This document shows positions 1 to 13,600 of a DNA stretch of 64,000 nucleotides, piece after piece. The stretch's first letter is position 1. Each line of letters opens with the position of its first letter. Source of the stretch: Physcomitrium patens (lineage: Eukaryota; Streptophyta; Bryopsida; Funariales; Funariaceae); contig NC_037253.1 in assembly GCF_000002425.4 (NCBI RefSeq), positions 9,339,310-9,403,309 on the forward strand, written 5' to 3'. The notes beneath the pieces are model-generated. The model made no database searches. It was not told where the DNA came from and was given only the letters and a program-made list of their open reading frames with translations. The position numbers and the translations under genes were made by a program.

Positions 1-1023
1 TACCTGATTACAATGTAAGTGCGGCAGAGATGCTCATTCCGGCAAGCGATCTCTCCCAGCACATAAGGTGACAACGAAGGACTATACTCACGGACTAATC
101 AGTCTTATTGCATCTACAATCACCATAATCAGCATCAGTCTTTGAAATCAGATCTTACAGAAGAAAATTATCTTGCATTGTGCAGCACGGCAGGGATGGA
201 AGCTAGTGGAACGAGCAACATGAAGTTCGCCATGAACGGCTGCGTGCTGATTGGAACCCTGGATGGAGCCAACGTTGAGATCCGAACAGAAGTCGGCGCA
301 GACAACTTCTTCCTGTTCGGCGCAACTGTGGATCAGATTCAAGGTTTCAGATCTGAGCGAGCTGCCGGCAAGGTAATACAAACGCCTCTCGTGCTGGCTC
401 TTCCTACTAGCGACGTAAGTATGTTAGCTGGCTACACATGATGCGAATACGATTCATCAGGCTTCATCAACTTGCATCTCACTGCAATACTTACTCGGAT
501 CACTACCGCGTGGCTCGATGTGGCCAGTTCACTCCTAGCAAGGCATTTGAAGACGTGAAGAAGTTTATCAGAAGTGGGGCGTTGGGAAAGTACGACTATG
601 CAGACATGCTGGAATCGTTAGAGGGAGACGAAGGATTCGGAAAGGCAGACTACTTCTTGGTTGGAAAGGACTTCCCCGACTATGTCGAATGCCAGGAGAG
701 GATCGACAAGGCTTACCGGAACCAAGAGGTGAGACCCCACGCAAGCTCCTTGCTTTCCAGCGCTCCTTTTACTCCACAATCTTCACACATTCAAGCACCA
801 TAACAATATATACAATTATCCACTTACTACATCTGCTCGCATAAATCGTTTCCCTATCTCTACAGAACACTAACTGGTTTAATGGGTGTTGTCTGTGGAG
901 CTTCAGAGTTGGACGAAGATGTCGATCCTCAACACAGCTGGGTCCTCCAAGTTCAGCAGCGACCGCACTATCCATGAGTATGCGAAAGAGATCTGGGGAG
1001 TAAAACCATCCCTGGTGCCATAA
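1..1023 (+). CDS. Alpha-1,4-glucan (starch) phosphorylase, C-terminal part
   Basis: This is the 3' end of a glycogen/starch phosphorylase (GT35 family), which releases glucose-1-phosphate from alpha-1,4-glucans using pyridoxal phosphate. Four exons fit: 1-67, 186-372, 528-728 and 907-1023, all with GT-AG introns and compatible phases, ending at TAA 1021-1023. The second exon carries the diagnostic [14 protein letters not shown] block, whose lysine binds PLP in the family, followed by [10 protein letters not shown]. The last exon has the family ending [17 protein letters not shown] then [16 protein letters not shown]. The N-terminal two thirds lies outside the window. The plastidial isoform is told apart by an insertion upstream of this part, so I cannot say whether this copy is plastidial or cytosolic. 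The family assignment is secure. Confidence 0.95.
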
Positions 1024-3037
1024 CCTGCACACAACCAAACTGATCACAAGTCCTCGCATCTCCTACTGAGGCCGAATCTACAGCTCGGCATTCCATTGAT
1101 TTACAGTCACGGTGACGCTGATCAGAACCAGCTGGTCTTTTGTACTGAGAATGCCGTTCAAACCATAACGTTCAAAACATCACTTCATCTTCTTCTTGAA
1201 ATTTTGTCTTTGTTATTTTGATTTGAGTATTTGGAATAGAACATAGGTTTATAGCAGAACACATCGAAATAAAATTTGTAGCTAATGAAAACAACATGCT
1301 ATCCTTTTGGATGATGAAAGGATGATGAAAAGATCTGTCATTTGATGAATCAATTGATGTGTCAATTGATGTGTCAATTGATGTGGCAATGGGTGTCATT
1401 GATGTCCAATGGATGTAGTCTCCTTTAGTTTAGTAGGTTTCACCTAATCCTTTTGTGTTAGTTGATATTGTTTGAGGATTTAGGTGGAGAAGCCCACTTA
1501 ACTTGATATTTTTGTCAAGTCCTGTGAGTGTTTTTAAGAGAGAAAACTTATAGTTGTAAGATTTTGCTTGGCTATAGTGATTCAGCAATTAAGTAAACTT
1601 TAGGATTTTCTATACACACTTGTATTTTTGAATTCTCCCTTTGTTGTTTAAGAGATAGTTTGACAAGTTTGTGTTTAGATTTTTCATCTTTTCTTGAGAG
1701 TGAGTTTGTTGTGCATTCTTATTTGGCTTAGATTTCATACTTGATGATGATTTCTAGCACTTTATCTATTGTATATGACAATCTTTATTTACACAATACA
1801 CAAGTTGTTGGGATTTAATTATAGTTATTAATGTTGGGATTTAATTATAGTTAATTAATGTGAGATCATTTGAAGATTGTAATTATTTTGTATTATAATG
1901 AATAATTGAACTTCAACTTAATGGCTGCTACCAATGTTCAAAGTTTCATTAAAAAAAAAAAAACACTCACATACACACAACTTAAGATAATGAACACACA
2001 ATGTGTATCAAAACTTAATTTAGAACATATTCTTTATTGGTTTTATGAGAGTAAAAATTAATGAGATGACTTTAAAAGAATATATATATATATATATATA
2101 TATATTTATTTATTTAATAAAATAAAATATATTAATTTTTGTGATGTTTTTTTTGGTTTGGTGAGCATATTATACATATATTGTAATAATACCATAAATA
2201 AAAAGAATTGAAAAGTACTTAATAGATTTATGAGATTTAAGAGATCATTTATTAGAAATTAAAATATAATAATATGTTATAATTTGTGATTATATATATA
2301 TATATAATTTGTGATTAATATATATATAATTTGTGATTAATATATATATATATTTAAAAAAAATAAAAAAATAAATTATATATTGTACACTTTTTATTAA
2401 TAATTGTTCATAATATTATCTAGAGGCATTACAATATCAAGCAATGTTGAGGACTTTTGACATCTTAATAGTCAAACACATAATCCATGTCTACACAATC
2501 TTAAAATGTCAAAAAATGTCTAATATTAAATTTACATATCAATGAATATATTGGTAATTGTGATTATAAATACCACATCACTACTTGTGAAGCTGTAAAT
2601 TTTGAATGAAAAGAATAATAATAAAAAAAACACAATAAGATAAAACACTACAAAAGAGAACATCAAAAGAGGCAAGTAACTAAAAACATTGACAATAAAA
2701 ACAAACAAAATAAATATTGTCTTTCAATTGGGAATTTCAAATGAAGTATAACATTAGAAAGGATTTGAAGGCTTTGAGCTAAAAAAATAATGGTGTCCTA
2801 GAGAAAGATAACTTCATCTTGGAATATTTTTCATCCAAATCTCATACATCATCCAAATTTAGTGGGGACATCCAGTTTGGTTGTGGCCACCACTGTTCTT
2901 ATCACATGCCAGGTAGGAATAAACAACCCTCAATAAATCCTAGCTGGAACTTCTCCCTTGTGATGAGTCACGCAGAGCTCCAGAGCTCGCAGAGCCCTCC
3001 ACATTAATCTTGATTCACAGTGTCCGGGTTTCGCAAT
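1024..3037. other. Intergenic: phosphorylase 3' UTR then AT-rich DNA with simple repeats
   Basis: No gene is visible. The first ~200 bases are probably 3' UTR. The rest includes a 12-bp tandem repeat (CAATTGATGTGT, three units) at 1351-1386, a duplicated ~26-bp unit containing GGGATTTAATTATAGTTA at about 1807-1861, an A-run near 1951-1963, and TA runs at 2080-2105 and 2288-2355. The last ~200 bases are GC-richer and probably belong to the promoter of the next gene. Confidence 0.6.
1351..1386. repeat. 12-bp minisatellite, three units
   Basis: The unit CAATTGATGTGT is repeated three times in tandem, and further partial ATTGATGT copies follow up to about 1415. It lies in intergenic DNA downstream of the phosphorylase gene. 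Confidence 0.85.
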
Positions 3038-3046
3038 TAGGGTTTG
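3038..3046 (-). promoter_or_regulatory. Telo-box (AAACCCTAA) upstream of the BolA gene
   Basis: TTAGGGTTT on the plus strand is the plant telo-box AAACCCTAA read on the minus strand. It lies 45 bases before the BolA start codon, in the promoter or 5' UTR. The motif is common near transcription starts of plant genes for translation and cell growth. Function here is inferred. Confidence 0.4.
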
Positions 3047-3090
3047 GAGCTCCATCACCATAGCCACAGCCAACGGCATCTCTAGTGGCC

Positions 3091-4482
3091 ATGGCAACGC
3101 TATCGTGCTTGACACCGTTGGCGGGGCGTCAGGTCCGCACCCGCGTCGGTTTCTTCCGTGCAGCAGTGCCGTCTTTCGCAGGAGCTGCTGCGTGGTTTTC
3201 TGTTGCGACGTCATTTGAGCGTGGTTTACGGCCATCTTTCGGGTCGTGCAAGGTTTTTGGTGATAAAGAGAGTATTAGCGATGCTGGTGTGAGAATGGAG
3301 CGGCGAAGGATGGTTTCTATTAAGGCAGCTGATCAGAATGCCATTGATTCACCCCTAATGTCGAGTATGAAAGAAAAGGTGAGTAATTATGCTTGGTATG
3401 CTTCGATATTGGTCGTTTACAGTGGAATCGTTTTAGAATGAGCTTTTCTTCGTGGAGGTTTCATTAGGTTACGAAGGGAATTGGAAGAGATTAAGTGGGG
3501 AGTGGCTCGTTAATTATAAATGCAGCTTATCTCGCAGTTTTCAATTTAAGTAAAATAATTTGCAGGCAGGAAAGTCGTTCAATCATCGCAGGGTATTATA
3601 ATGCGTTCTTGTAGTGTTGTAATCGAATTTTCTAGACTATTGCGAAGTTTTGGATAAGATGCTATTTCGTTCTACCAAAACCATTTGAAGAATAAAAAGG
3701 AAGAAAAAAGTACATATTAAACTTATGCAGGTTTTATCGAAAGTATATTGTGTCAGTTGATCTTTGTTTTAATGGCCTTTTTCGGTTAGTCCTGTGATAT
3801 CAAAAAATTACAAGTGTTTACTTTGTGATGTAAATTTTTTGTTAAGAAATTCAAGCAGAGTGAAGTTGTGGTTATGTTCAACTTGGGTGGGCTTTATCAT
3901 TATGCCCACTTATTATATATTCCATCTGGTCGGTTTTATAACATCACTGTTTTGATAGATCAAGGATTCATTGAAAGCGGAAGAGGTTTCGGTAGTGGAT
4001 GCTTATGGCGATGGTCGGCATGTCAGGTAATTCCACTTAATCTCCCTTAGTATGGGCTCCCTATTGGGAAGATACAGCTCTCTTTCCTAGCCTTGATTTT
4101 ACGAAGAATTTTTATACAATCCACTCTTTGATGAGCAGAAATGTTATTTTAGTTTTGATTGCAAGGATATTTTAGTAAGTGTGTTGCTCCTCCGCTACAT
4201 GCGTAGTCCTTAATCAATAACCCTGTAATCCTTCTTGTTTCATTTTTCCTCAACATTCTTTTTATCTTGAAGAAAAATCTAATTTTCTCTTTCACTTTGT
4301 TTTGATCTGTGTCCCACAGCATTGATGTTGTAGCGGAAGCATTCGAGGGTCAGTCAAGGGTTAGTCGACAACGTATGGTGTACAAAGCAATTTGGGAAGA
4401 GCTTCAAAATGCAGTGCACGCTGTCGACCAGCTTAGGACTAGAACTCCAGCTGAGGCTGCGGAAGCGGGAAAGAAGTTGTAA
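3091..4482 (+). CDS. BOLA4: BolA-like organellar protein (BOLA4 type), monothiol glutaredoxin partner
   Basis: Three exons fit: 3091-3378, 3959-4026 and 4320-4482, with GT-AG introns and matching phases. They give 172 aa. Residues 1 to about 75 look like a transit peptide rich in Ser, Arg and Ala ([18 protein letters not shown]...). The BolA domain follows, from [11 protein letters not shown] through [38 protein letters not shown] and [13 protein letters not shown]. The histidine of GDGRHVS and the C-terminal NAVHAVD histidine are positions used by BolA proteins for metal or Fe-S binding with CGFS glutaredoxins. The [13 protein letters not shown] pattern is that of the plant BOLA4 group, which is plastid and/or mitochondrial. 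The role in Fe-S handling is family knowledge. Exon structure is inferred from frame and homology, not from transcripts. Confidence 0.92.
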
Positions 4483-5017
4483 TCGCAAAGAATCTATTAT
4501 TAAACTTTTTTATTGAAGAGTCACGTTAAACGCGAGTTCAATCTTCATCTTTCCAATGCATTTGATGGAGGTTGGGAGGTTGCTTGCGTGTTTTGGAATG
4601 CTGTTTTCTCAAATGCTGGTTCATTTGGACCACGGTTCTACCACTTTACTTTTTACAGCATTGTGATGTACCACTGTTCAAGGCTCACGTTTTGAGATTA
4701 TTTCTTTAAAATCTAGACTGCTTGTGATGTCAGCCAGGTAACATATGTTTGAAACGAGGTTCACCGTCAGTTTTTGTTCAATCCTTTCTTCACCTGTTCT
4801 CGATGTTTAATGATCACCTCATCATAGAACTGCTTTTGTATTCACATGTTCCGGGTGCGGAAAGGGAGTACAGGGAAGCCGTTAGTACAAATGCCCATCA
4901 ATCATGTATGAGACCAAGCTGCCTAGCTACATCCGTTTCTGCTGTATACCTGGCGATTCACGTTTCTGTGGCTTCATCTGTTTTGTTGCACTGAAGAACG
5001 TAGCAACACTGGTGAGA

Positions 5018-5470
5018 ATGAGAAACCTGCAACTTCTCATGGTTGTTCTGATGCAAGTCCTTTGTAGGCTTATGGTAACCAGTGCTAACTTTCACGTTGT
5101 CAACATATATTATGGACTGTATGGGGATTCAGGATTTGATTATCAGATGGTTATTCCCAGCACCCAGTGGGGATGCCAAGGCTTTCAGAATGCCACTATA
5201 GCTGGGGGAAAGTATCCGGATTGCTATGGAGGATACAGTCTGCATATTCCAGATAATACTTGTGGTTTTAGTGGTGTCATGATTCGACCTGCTTGCAGCG
5301 GCAGATACTTTGGCAAAATACTTGATAAAGATGGCGTGGACATCGGTGACTGTTACTGGAACGATGCTGGCAATATTTCAGCCTTCGCTTGCAAACTCAA
5401 CGTGTCTGACTCGAACTTCCAAATTGTGTATGACCGCCTTCTTTGCTCCACAAAGATGTGCGGGAGCTGA
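5018..5470 (+). CDS. Small secreted cysteine-rich protein of unknown function
   Basis: This single open frame encodes 150 aa from ATG 5018. An in-frame ATG 38 codons upstream (4904) is less likely, because ATG 5018 begins directly with a signal-peptide-like segment (MRNLQLLMVVLMQVLCRLMV) with a likely cleavage near TSANF. The mature part has eight cysteines, in the contexts WGCQG, PDCYG, NTCGF, PACSG, GDCYW, FACKL, LLCST and KMCGS. That suggests four disulfides. It is rich in Gly, Tyr and Asp, has an N-glycosylation candidate (NAT), and has no basic or repeat tail. I do not recognise the family. It is transcribed in the same direction as the BolA gene, with about 530 bases between the two coding regions. 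Codon use looks like that of a real gene. An upstream non-coding or short coding exon cannot be excluded. Confidence 0.75.
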   Translation: MRNLQLLMVVLMQVLCRLMVTSANFHVVNIYYGLYGDSGFDYQMVIPSTQWGCQGFQNATIAGGKYPDCYGGYSLHIPDNTCGFSGVMIRPACSGRYFGKILDKDGVDIGDCYWNDAGNISAFACKLNVSDSNFQIVYDRLLCSTKMCGS

Positions 5471-7060
5471 TAAGCGTGACCATTTATACAAGGTATACAA
5501 GAAGTTGGGGCTGCTTGACCGTAGTACCATGTTGACAAGCGTAGTTGATAGTCAAAGGTTTGGCATTGTAGATTATTTTGTCATCATTTGATATTACTGC
5601 AGTAGACATAAGATGAAGACAACGTGAATGTTATCTTCAGTTATGTTTGTTTCAGAGAGTCAGTAAGTGAATGCACTGGGCCAGCTCTCGTTGCTTTTGA
5701 TCTGGTCTCCTTCACAAGTTTCGCGAGGAGAGAATGCTGGTTCCACAGCAATGAGTGTTTTAGTCAATCTGTATACACAGTCTAGTTTTTGATAATGTAT
5801 GCATTTTACTTCTTTATTAAGGGAAGAATTCAAGGAAATGGATCCACCATTAGACTGGATTTCGTTGTCCAATGTTGTAGTTCACCTCAGAGAATAGTGG
5901 CCCTTGGAAGTTCATCAGTAAGAAAGTCATCACTTCTCTTCCATGAGTCCTTATGACTTGTATTCTTTGAGGATTGCAGAACACAAAAATTAAATTAAAA
6001 CAACGTGTTAGCTTGTGACTTTGTGTCAAACCGATGAAACTTGTGGACACGTAAGTCTAAGTCTAGTTTCGGTAGTTATAACTTACAATCCTTGTCTCTA
6101 GGTACTAAAAGACGCAATCCTTGAGTAACTAAAGAAATGCATTGTTATGATTATTATTATTGTAGCATGTTGTATGAAACTTTATTTCTTGAACAAGGCA
6201 TTAAAGAAACTATTCTAATAACATCATATTCATTAAAATCACCATGTACTCAAAAACTAATGATAAAAGTTGATAATAAAATAAAATTGTAATTGGAGTG
6301 TAATCAACAATCTACAAACTTAAAGGGATATACTTCAAGGACTAGATTATTCTTATTACATCAATTAAATAAACTTGTTCAAACAGAGTAATAAAACTAG
6401 AAATTTTTGGTTGTTAGACATCAAGAATATGATTGAAAAGCATATCTGGTTACAACATACATACTTAAATTGAAGGTGATAGTTGAACTTTTGAGACTCA
6501 AGCAATATTTATAAGATTTTTGCACATATACTTAATAAGTACAAGGGTGCAACCAAGCAACAAGATTATGACAAGTAATCAAAACTACAACAAGAATCAA
6601 AGTAATTAGGACATAACAACAACTAGCACAACAATAAATCAAAGAAAATTATCAAACTTGCAAAGGCATTGAATTGTCATATCTTACATCACAATATCAC
6701 AAATACTTTGTTATACTCTAAACATGATGACAAATTGTAGATAGCAACAATAATATTAGTCCTATAACCAATGTCACAACTTTTTGCAATAAGAATGCAA
6801 TAAGGCTAGTTTAGATTTCAAATTGGTTTTAGCTATGTCCAAACCAATGTTAACCAAATCACACAATTTGATTTGGTTTATATATTAAGTAGATTAAACC
6901 AATCCATATTGGCTTCCACTTATTATACAATTTTTATTTTAATCTTTTTAAAATATATACCTATATATATATATGATTTTAATATTTTCTATTATAAAAA
7001 ATTATTTGTGTAACAAAAATTCAAGTATCTAGGTTCATATTTTCTATCAAAAAATAATAA

Positions 7061-7091
<31 letters not shown>

Positions 7092-9159
7092 TAATACAAA
7101 ACATTGGACTTAAAATATAAAATAAAGTAGTAAGTATTCATATTGTATTTTGTTTTTTTATTGATTTTTTTCAAGTGCTATTAATCTATTACACCAAATT
7201 TTAGTATAATATTTAATAGATAGCATAATTCAATGCTATTTAAAATTTATAATACAACAATGTGTAAACTTGTTTAATTATATCTGTAACATTCTAATAC
7301 ATCTTAGATTTTTTTTTGGAAATATTTATTCTTAGTATTTGTGTCATATAGGTCTAACTTCTATAGAGCTTATAGAAGCATGTAGTCTATATAATAAATA
7401 AATTGTGGTCTTGAATCATATTTGATTTGATACAATAACTATTATTAAGTAAATTTTATCTCACCAAGATAGGAATAAAAATTCTATTATAAAACACATT
7501 TATGTCTTATATGTAAGATATACATCATAATTTGGTATTTAGAAATTCCTTGAATTTTATCTATGTTTAATTTACCAAGCTTTATTAACTTATGTAAATA
7601 ATTTGCATAAGCCAAGTCAACAAATTATACATTGTTGATTTATCAAAACTTTCTTCAATATAAGTCAAGATCCACTTTGCATTGACTCAATAATTAGATA
7701 GAATTTGGCTAATAACATATGCAAGAGACGAGTTTTTTATCTTCTAATATTAGATGCAATAATTAGCTACCATCAATGTGCTAGTGACTTAAAGTAGCAT
7801 CATTTCAATCATCATATTTACAAAAAGATCAAAGACATTCTTAATTTCTTATTGATTTCTACAAAAATCTCAACAATTATGTACAATATTAATCATCTAA
7901 CAATAGCATATGCCATTTTTGCCAAAAATGCAATACAACTATTATACAAAATGAATTTTGATAAGATCAATAATGACACTATTTTAAAGATAGCAATTTT
8001 TCCAATAGTTTGTTATTATTAATTCTACAATATTCACCTTAAATTGGATTTGGTAACAAATGTTGTTTACTTAGATTTAAAAAGCATTAAAAACCAAAAT
8101 AATATTAAATAAGCTATTGAATGTTTTGAAAATATTTATCTTTTTTAATGTTAGTTACTCAATGGTAATACAAAAGTTGTTTCTATTATTGCTAAGTATT
8201 AGTTTTTTTTAAAGAATGAGATTTAAACTTAAATGCTTGTGTAGTACACTTAGCTAAAAACTTGTATTTGGCAACCATTGTTCATGAAATAAAGACATAT
8301 CAATGTTATCATGTACAAGCTATTTAATTAAAAATTTGACATTATTGCTTTGTAGGTTCTTTATAGTAGCACTTATCTAAAGTTATTTTAAATCACAATA
8401 AATGAAAATTGCACCTCTACTACATTGGTTTTATTTAAGGAGATTAGTAATAATAGAAAATGAATACATAATGATTGTTAAAACCTTAGAATCTCAGTGT
8501 TTTAAACAAAGATTTGTTATAGATCTTAGTTAAAGGTTTTATAGCAATTTAGGATTCAAACTCTAGTCAATATATTTGTAGCATAATATTTAAAGTATAA
8601 AAATGTTTAAAGACAATTGCCAAAGTCATTGCACTACATTTTTATATTTGTAGCATAATATTTAAAGATGTAGTGTAATAACTTTGGTAATTATGTTGTA
8701 TAAAACAATGTCATTTCGTTATTAATAAATAAAAAAGATTGACCACTATTAGATCAAAGAATAAATATAATTATTACAATGGAATAAATTAAAATATAAT
8801 TTGACACCAAAATTGATCTTAGCCATTTATATAATAGGAATCCTAGTTTAGATTGTTTGATTTAATTTAATTTGGTTGAATTTGGTTTAGAATTCCATGA
8901 TTTAGTTTGGATTTAATATACTCATTCTATTATTAAGTTAGTTTGATTTAAAAGTGGCCTAAACCAAATAAAAATAAATCATATTAATTTTTTATTTAAA
9001 CTATTATTTTTTCAAATATTTTTTTTAAATAATAATTTTAAAAAATTAGGAAAATACTAAAAAAACCCACATAAATCTCAAATTGATCTATTATCAATAA
9101 AATACAAATACCTACTATTTATTTTTATTACTTGAAATACAAACTTTTCATCTAACGAT
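5471..9159. other. Intergenic AT-rich DNA, no gene seen
   Basis: The first ~500 bases are moderate in GC and may be 3' UTR of the secreted-protein gene. The rest is very AT-rich without a convincing frame. It includes an ACAAA-type pentamer run near 7064-7091. Confidence 0.55.
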
Positions 9160-9652
9160 ATTTTTCTTATTAATGTCAAGAATATGAATCATAACAAAAC
9201 TCTAAAGAAGAAATACACTCTAGTGATATTTAAAGAGAAAAAATAGACAAATCAAAGATAGATATAAAATAGAAATCAAAATACAAAGAGACTAGAGATT
9301 CTTGAACTAAGTCAAAATACAAGAAAAGCATTGACAAGAATGAAGAAGGCTTCAAAATCACCTCCATATATATTATCTGATTAAGAAGTTATGTGATGAT
9401 ATTCTATAGGTCATCCAATATGTATCCAATTTATGAGACACATGTCTAATTTACAAGGCAAGTTTCTAATACGTGTGCCATATGGCTAAGTTTTCAACCT
9501 ATTAATCACCTACAAATACTTGAAAAGTCTAATCTCCATCTATAGAGCTTCAAAGAAGCTTTTCCACAAGATATTATCAAACAAACTGATTTTTACTTCT
9601 ATCTAAATCCTCTAATTTTGGTAATTACTAATATAAATATATATTCATCACA
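9160..9652 (-). repeat. Solo LTR, chromovirus family, minus orientation (decayed)
   Basis: This stretch aligns by eye along its length with the LTR at 25749-26314. Shared blocks include the cttcaaaat/cttcactct plus ctccatatata region, the 'tataggtcatccaatatgta' stretch, 'acacatgtct', and the 'agagcttc..agaagctt' palindrome. The right end ...CATCACA corresponds to an LTR start TGTGATG on the minus strand. No internal retrotransposon sequence is seen beside it, so it is best called a solo LTR. The left boundary is approximate. Confidence 0.6.
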
Positions 9653-10693
9653 ATTGAATTTTCTTCAAAATTCACCTCCAATGCCTCTCCAACTTCTCTT
9701 TGATATGACTTTTAGCAACATGCTTCTACCTTTGCACTTAACTCCTTATACTCAAATTAGTGCTTCTTTTTAGCCTCTCCATTACAACCCTATCCAAGAG
9801 TTCTATTGTCTATCCTTCCAATCCCTTTACAAAATCAATACATTATTGAGTGCAAAATTTAGAAATTGGTAGAAGAATGCAAAGCCCTAAACAATGTGGA
9901 AGAAAAATAGAGTGAAAACTAGTATGTTAATTTAAGATTCTCCAAAAAAGTTACTACCTAAAATATAATAAAATATATATCATATGATTTACACATTTTA
10001 TAAGAACCTCTACAAATAAATCACAATGAATACATGATAAAATATTTTATGACTATCTAAATTTTTTAAATCATAAATACACACAAAAATTAATACTCCC
10101 TCAAAGCAAATATTATAGACATATATTCATTATAAGTACTCCATTTTAAATGTTGCCCTCTAATTTGCAAACAAGAGTTGGAATCGGATACGTCTCTATT
10201 CTTTGTTGTCGGTGAAGCAGTCATGGAAATTACTTTACTACTACTATGGTGGAATATCTAAAAAAATATTTAAGGTTTCTAACATACTTCCATCGGAAAT
10301 CTCAATGACAAAAATAAAAGAATCAAATAAAAGTTTGACTTTAAGCAACATCGATCATTGATCTGTAGCTCAATGCAACATCCTTTATGGTAAGAACCAT
10401 TCGCCAGAGACTCGATATCAAAATCCAAGGTAGCATCTATGAAATTTGAACAGTGTGGATCAAAAGACCAAATTTATCAAACACTATGGTCCATTGCTAC
10501 AGCAACATCGCAACAATATTTTATCAGTCCACAATTTGATATGAAAATTGAAATTCTCAAGTCCGACATATCCCATCAGTTTGACACATTCTGAAGCCGA
10601 AGGTGTAACCCAGTGAACTAAATTAAGCCCATGTCAATTGATGTTTAGTACACCCAACAACAGCGAGTTCAAAATGCTCTAAGTTTCAACGAG
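9653..10693. other. Intergenic, ending in probable 3' UTR of the TTC27-like gene
   Basis: AT-rich up to about 10140. After that composition becomes mixed and gene-like but contains no long frame, consistent with the 3' UTR of the minus-strand TTC27-like gene whose stop is at 10694-10696. Confidence 0.45.
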
Positions 10694-13600
10694 TTATGTC
10701 GCCTGCTGCTTAGCCAGAAAAGTTTCCCTCATTTTTTCAGCTTCTTGTTTACAAGCCTCCATTTTCTTGTATTGATCAGTTACTGAAAATTGCTGACCCT
10801 GTCAATAAATGAAGAAAAACGAGTGAGCGGGCTTCTTAGTAAACTAAAATGTGGATCGTCCCTTTTGAACTGAAACCAGTAGTTAGTAATTAGTTTGAGT
10901 CGCGCAGAAGTGTACAAAGTATTCTTCACTTGCTTGGGATTGCGCATGTTCTGGAGAAAATCAAAGATTATCCTCTTGGATTGAAAGAATACAAAACAGA
11001 AATAGACCAGAATGAAAATATAGCCTCAAAACTTGACAACAATAACACAAGCAGAAATTTACCTGTTTGAGTGTAGTACGTAGATGCATGATTGCAGCTG
11101 AGAGATCCTTCGCACCGCCATTTTCTTGGAAAGTTTCAATGTATGCCTGACAAAGTTGAAGAGATGCTGTAGCATAGCTCTCAAATTTCTCCTGATTGTT
11201 CTGCCAGCTAGTGCCCTGTCACACCACAATGCATCATACAGATCGTTATGTGGATTAGTTTTCTTGAAACAGTAAAGTTGGAGAAAAGCAATTATTTAGA
11301 TAGGTAGCATAAAGATAGTTCAACAAACGTGTGGACCGCAATGACATAATAACTCGCTTTTAGGATAAATCAACTATTAAACAAGCATACAGGGCATATA
11401 AGCTCATAGTTAATATATTCAAAGGATAAGCTAACACTAGCATAAAATGTAGAGAGCAGTCACCTGAAGGGCTCGGACTTGCTTCAGAGCTGCTTCCGTG
11501 CACATCATTAGGTCTCCGTTAGCACGATGCCACCTCGCTTTCAGACCCCAGATCTCACCTCCGCTAATTTTAGATTGAACAACCTAATACACGCGAGTTT
11601 TCATCTCAGCCAACAAACACAATGATAACACAATTCATTTTATTTTCTGTGTTAAAGGGTATGGTTAAGGATTCACACAACATCTGATTTAATTAAGTTG
11701 AAGAGCAAGCTTCGATCATCTCACGTCAACTTTACTAACATGAAACGGCAAATGAGGAAATGAAGTACGAGTAGAACAGTTTGAAAGGCTCGATAATATT
11801 ATCAGAAAAATGATCACATCCATAAGAGAAGTTCAGCCATGTGAACTAAAACGCAGATGATAGTTATTCAATATTCAATTTTAAGTAATAAAGAAAACGT
11901 AGAAATTAGGCAAGGTTCGATCGATTACCTGATTCAGGAGCTTGCCCGTCTTCTCAAACAGTTTAACCATCTCTCTGTTGAACATAATCTGTTCTGGTGC
12001 TTCATCATTCTTTGGTGGATGGATCTCACTCTGACTTACTTCAATATCTACAACCCTTCCTTGGTCTGATACAGAAGCATCACCATGATCATGTAAATTC
12101 GAATCGGTAGAATTGGCTGAGGCTGCTACAGTCTTCAATCTCTCTACTTCTTCCACTATTTTTGTTAACGTAACCAGGTCCATACGTTTCCCTTCAGATA
12201 GCTCCAAAACTTTGTTTAGTGCTTCTAATGCCTGCGGACAAACACAAACGATTACAAAGAGCTGCCACATTGCAATAAAAAATTCTTGAACTTGATACAA
12301 ATTGAAATCTCCTTAACAGAGGAAAGCTTACCGAACGTAGAATATACAAATATCATACATGAACCTGACTACAAAATACATAACCTTGATTCACACTTGC
12401 AGTACTCAAGAATATATGATCAAGATTAGACTGCTGTGAGAGCGCACACAAACTGAATACCGGACACTACATGAGCCTCACTGAACAAATGGAATTAATA
12501 AACTCAAACTCCCTAAAACTCTTACCTGGCTAAAATTTGAAATGTCCACAGAAACTTGGGCAAAATTTTCCCACATCTGCCAGCTATTTCGTCTATTTCA
12601 ACCAACATCACAACATTTCATCAATTTCCAACTTCTTGCAAAACAACAATAATGTCGTGAGACATGGAATACTTCTGAGTGCTTCTGAAAAGACATCACA
12701 TCATTTTAGTAAGGGGAGAGTTAAGGAAACACCATACTTGTACTTAAGGGCCTCTTTAAATGCACTAAATGCCTCTTTACTTCTTCTCCTGACCATATTC
12801 CTGCAGACAACCAAAAAACCATTCTGCAATATTATTTATGGGTAATCTCAATACGTTGACTACATCTTTCATGCAAACCACTCAAGAGGAATTGCACTCC
12901 ATAAGCCTAGTTTACAACTTGATCGATAAATCGCAAAAGTCATGTAGAAGTTCGGTGCGCTGCATACAGAATCTGAATGATCATGCTTTTAAGGTAAAAG
13001 AGAAGAGAGAGGTCTTATTACAGGGCAGCTAAATTGTTCCATGACTCTCCATTCTCTGGATCTAGCTGTACAGACCGAGTGAAGGCGTTGATCGCTGTAT
13101 CCACATCATTTGCCTAAGTATGTGCAACAACATTACAGCAATGTTAGACGCCAGTAACTAAAAAAAGAATGGGAAGAGAAAGGAATCAATTTCCAGCTTT
13201 TCAGTGTAAAGATATTATTCGAAGGAATCAAAATTTGGTTTTTGGTTCAAGGAACGCAATCAAAATAATTAACACATTAAGTCAACAAATATTTGGTTCT
13301 CTCAAATTTTTGCGTGGAGATAGAATATAGAGAAAGTAGGATACAACATTCCAGCTTGTACTTACTTGCACAGCAGCAGACCCAAGAGCAAACCAACCGT
13401 CTGGATGGAGAGGATTCAATTTTAGAGCCAATTTCCTGCAACAGTATATACAAAATTATTCGGAAAGTAATGCTTAATCTAATCAGACAAGGCAATCCCT
13501 TATTGAAAGGGACGCAAATTTAATAGAAAAAACCAGGGATTAATGACAAAAGCAGGACAAATAAATGAGCTGTTTTTAAGATGATGACAGTGAAACTGTA

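Noticed and set aside
1351-1386. CRISPR-like repeats
   Set aside because: Three head-to-tail 12-bp units without spacers in a plant genome: a minisatellite.
4904-5017. Upstream in-frame ATG for the secreted protein
   Set aside because: It would bury the signal peptide 38 residues in and adds unlikely cysteine-rich sequence; the ATG at 5018 is the better start.
12537-13032. Plus-strand open frames within the TTC27-like gene
   Set aside because: They overlap exons and introns of the well-supported minus-strand gene and have no homology features.
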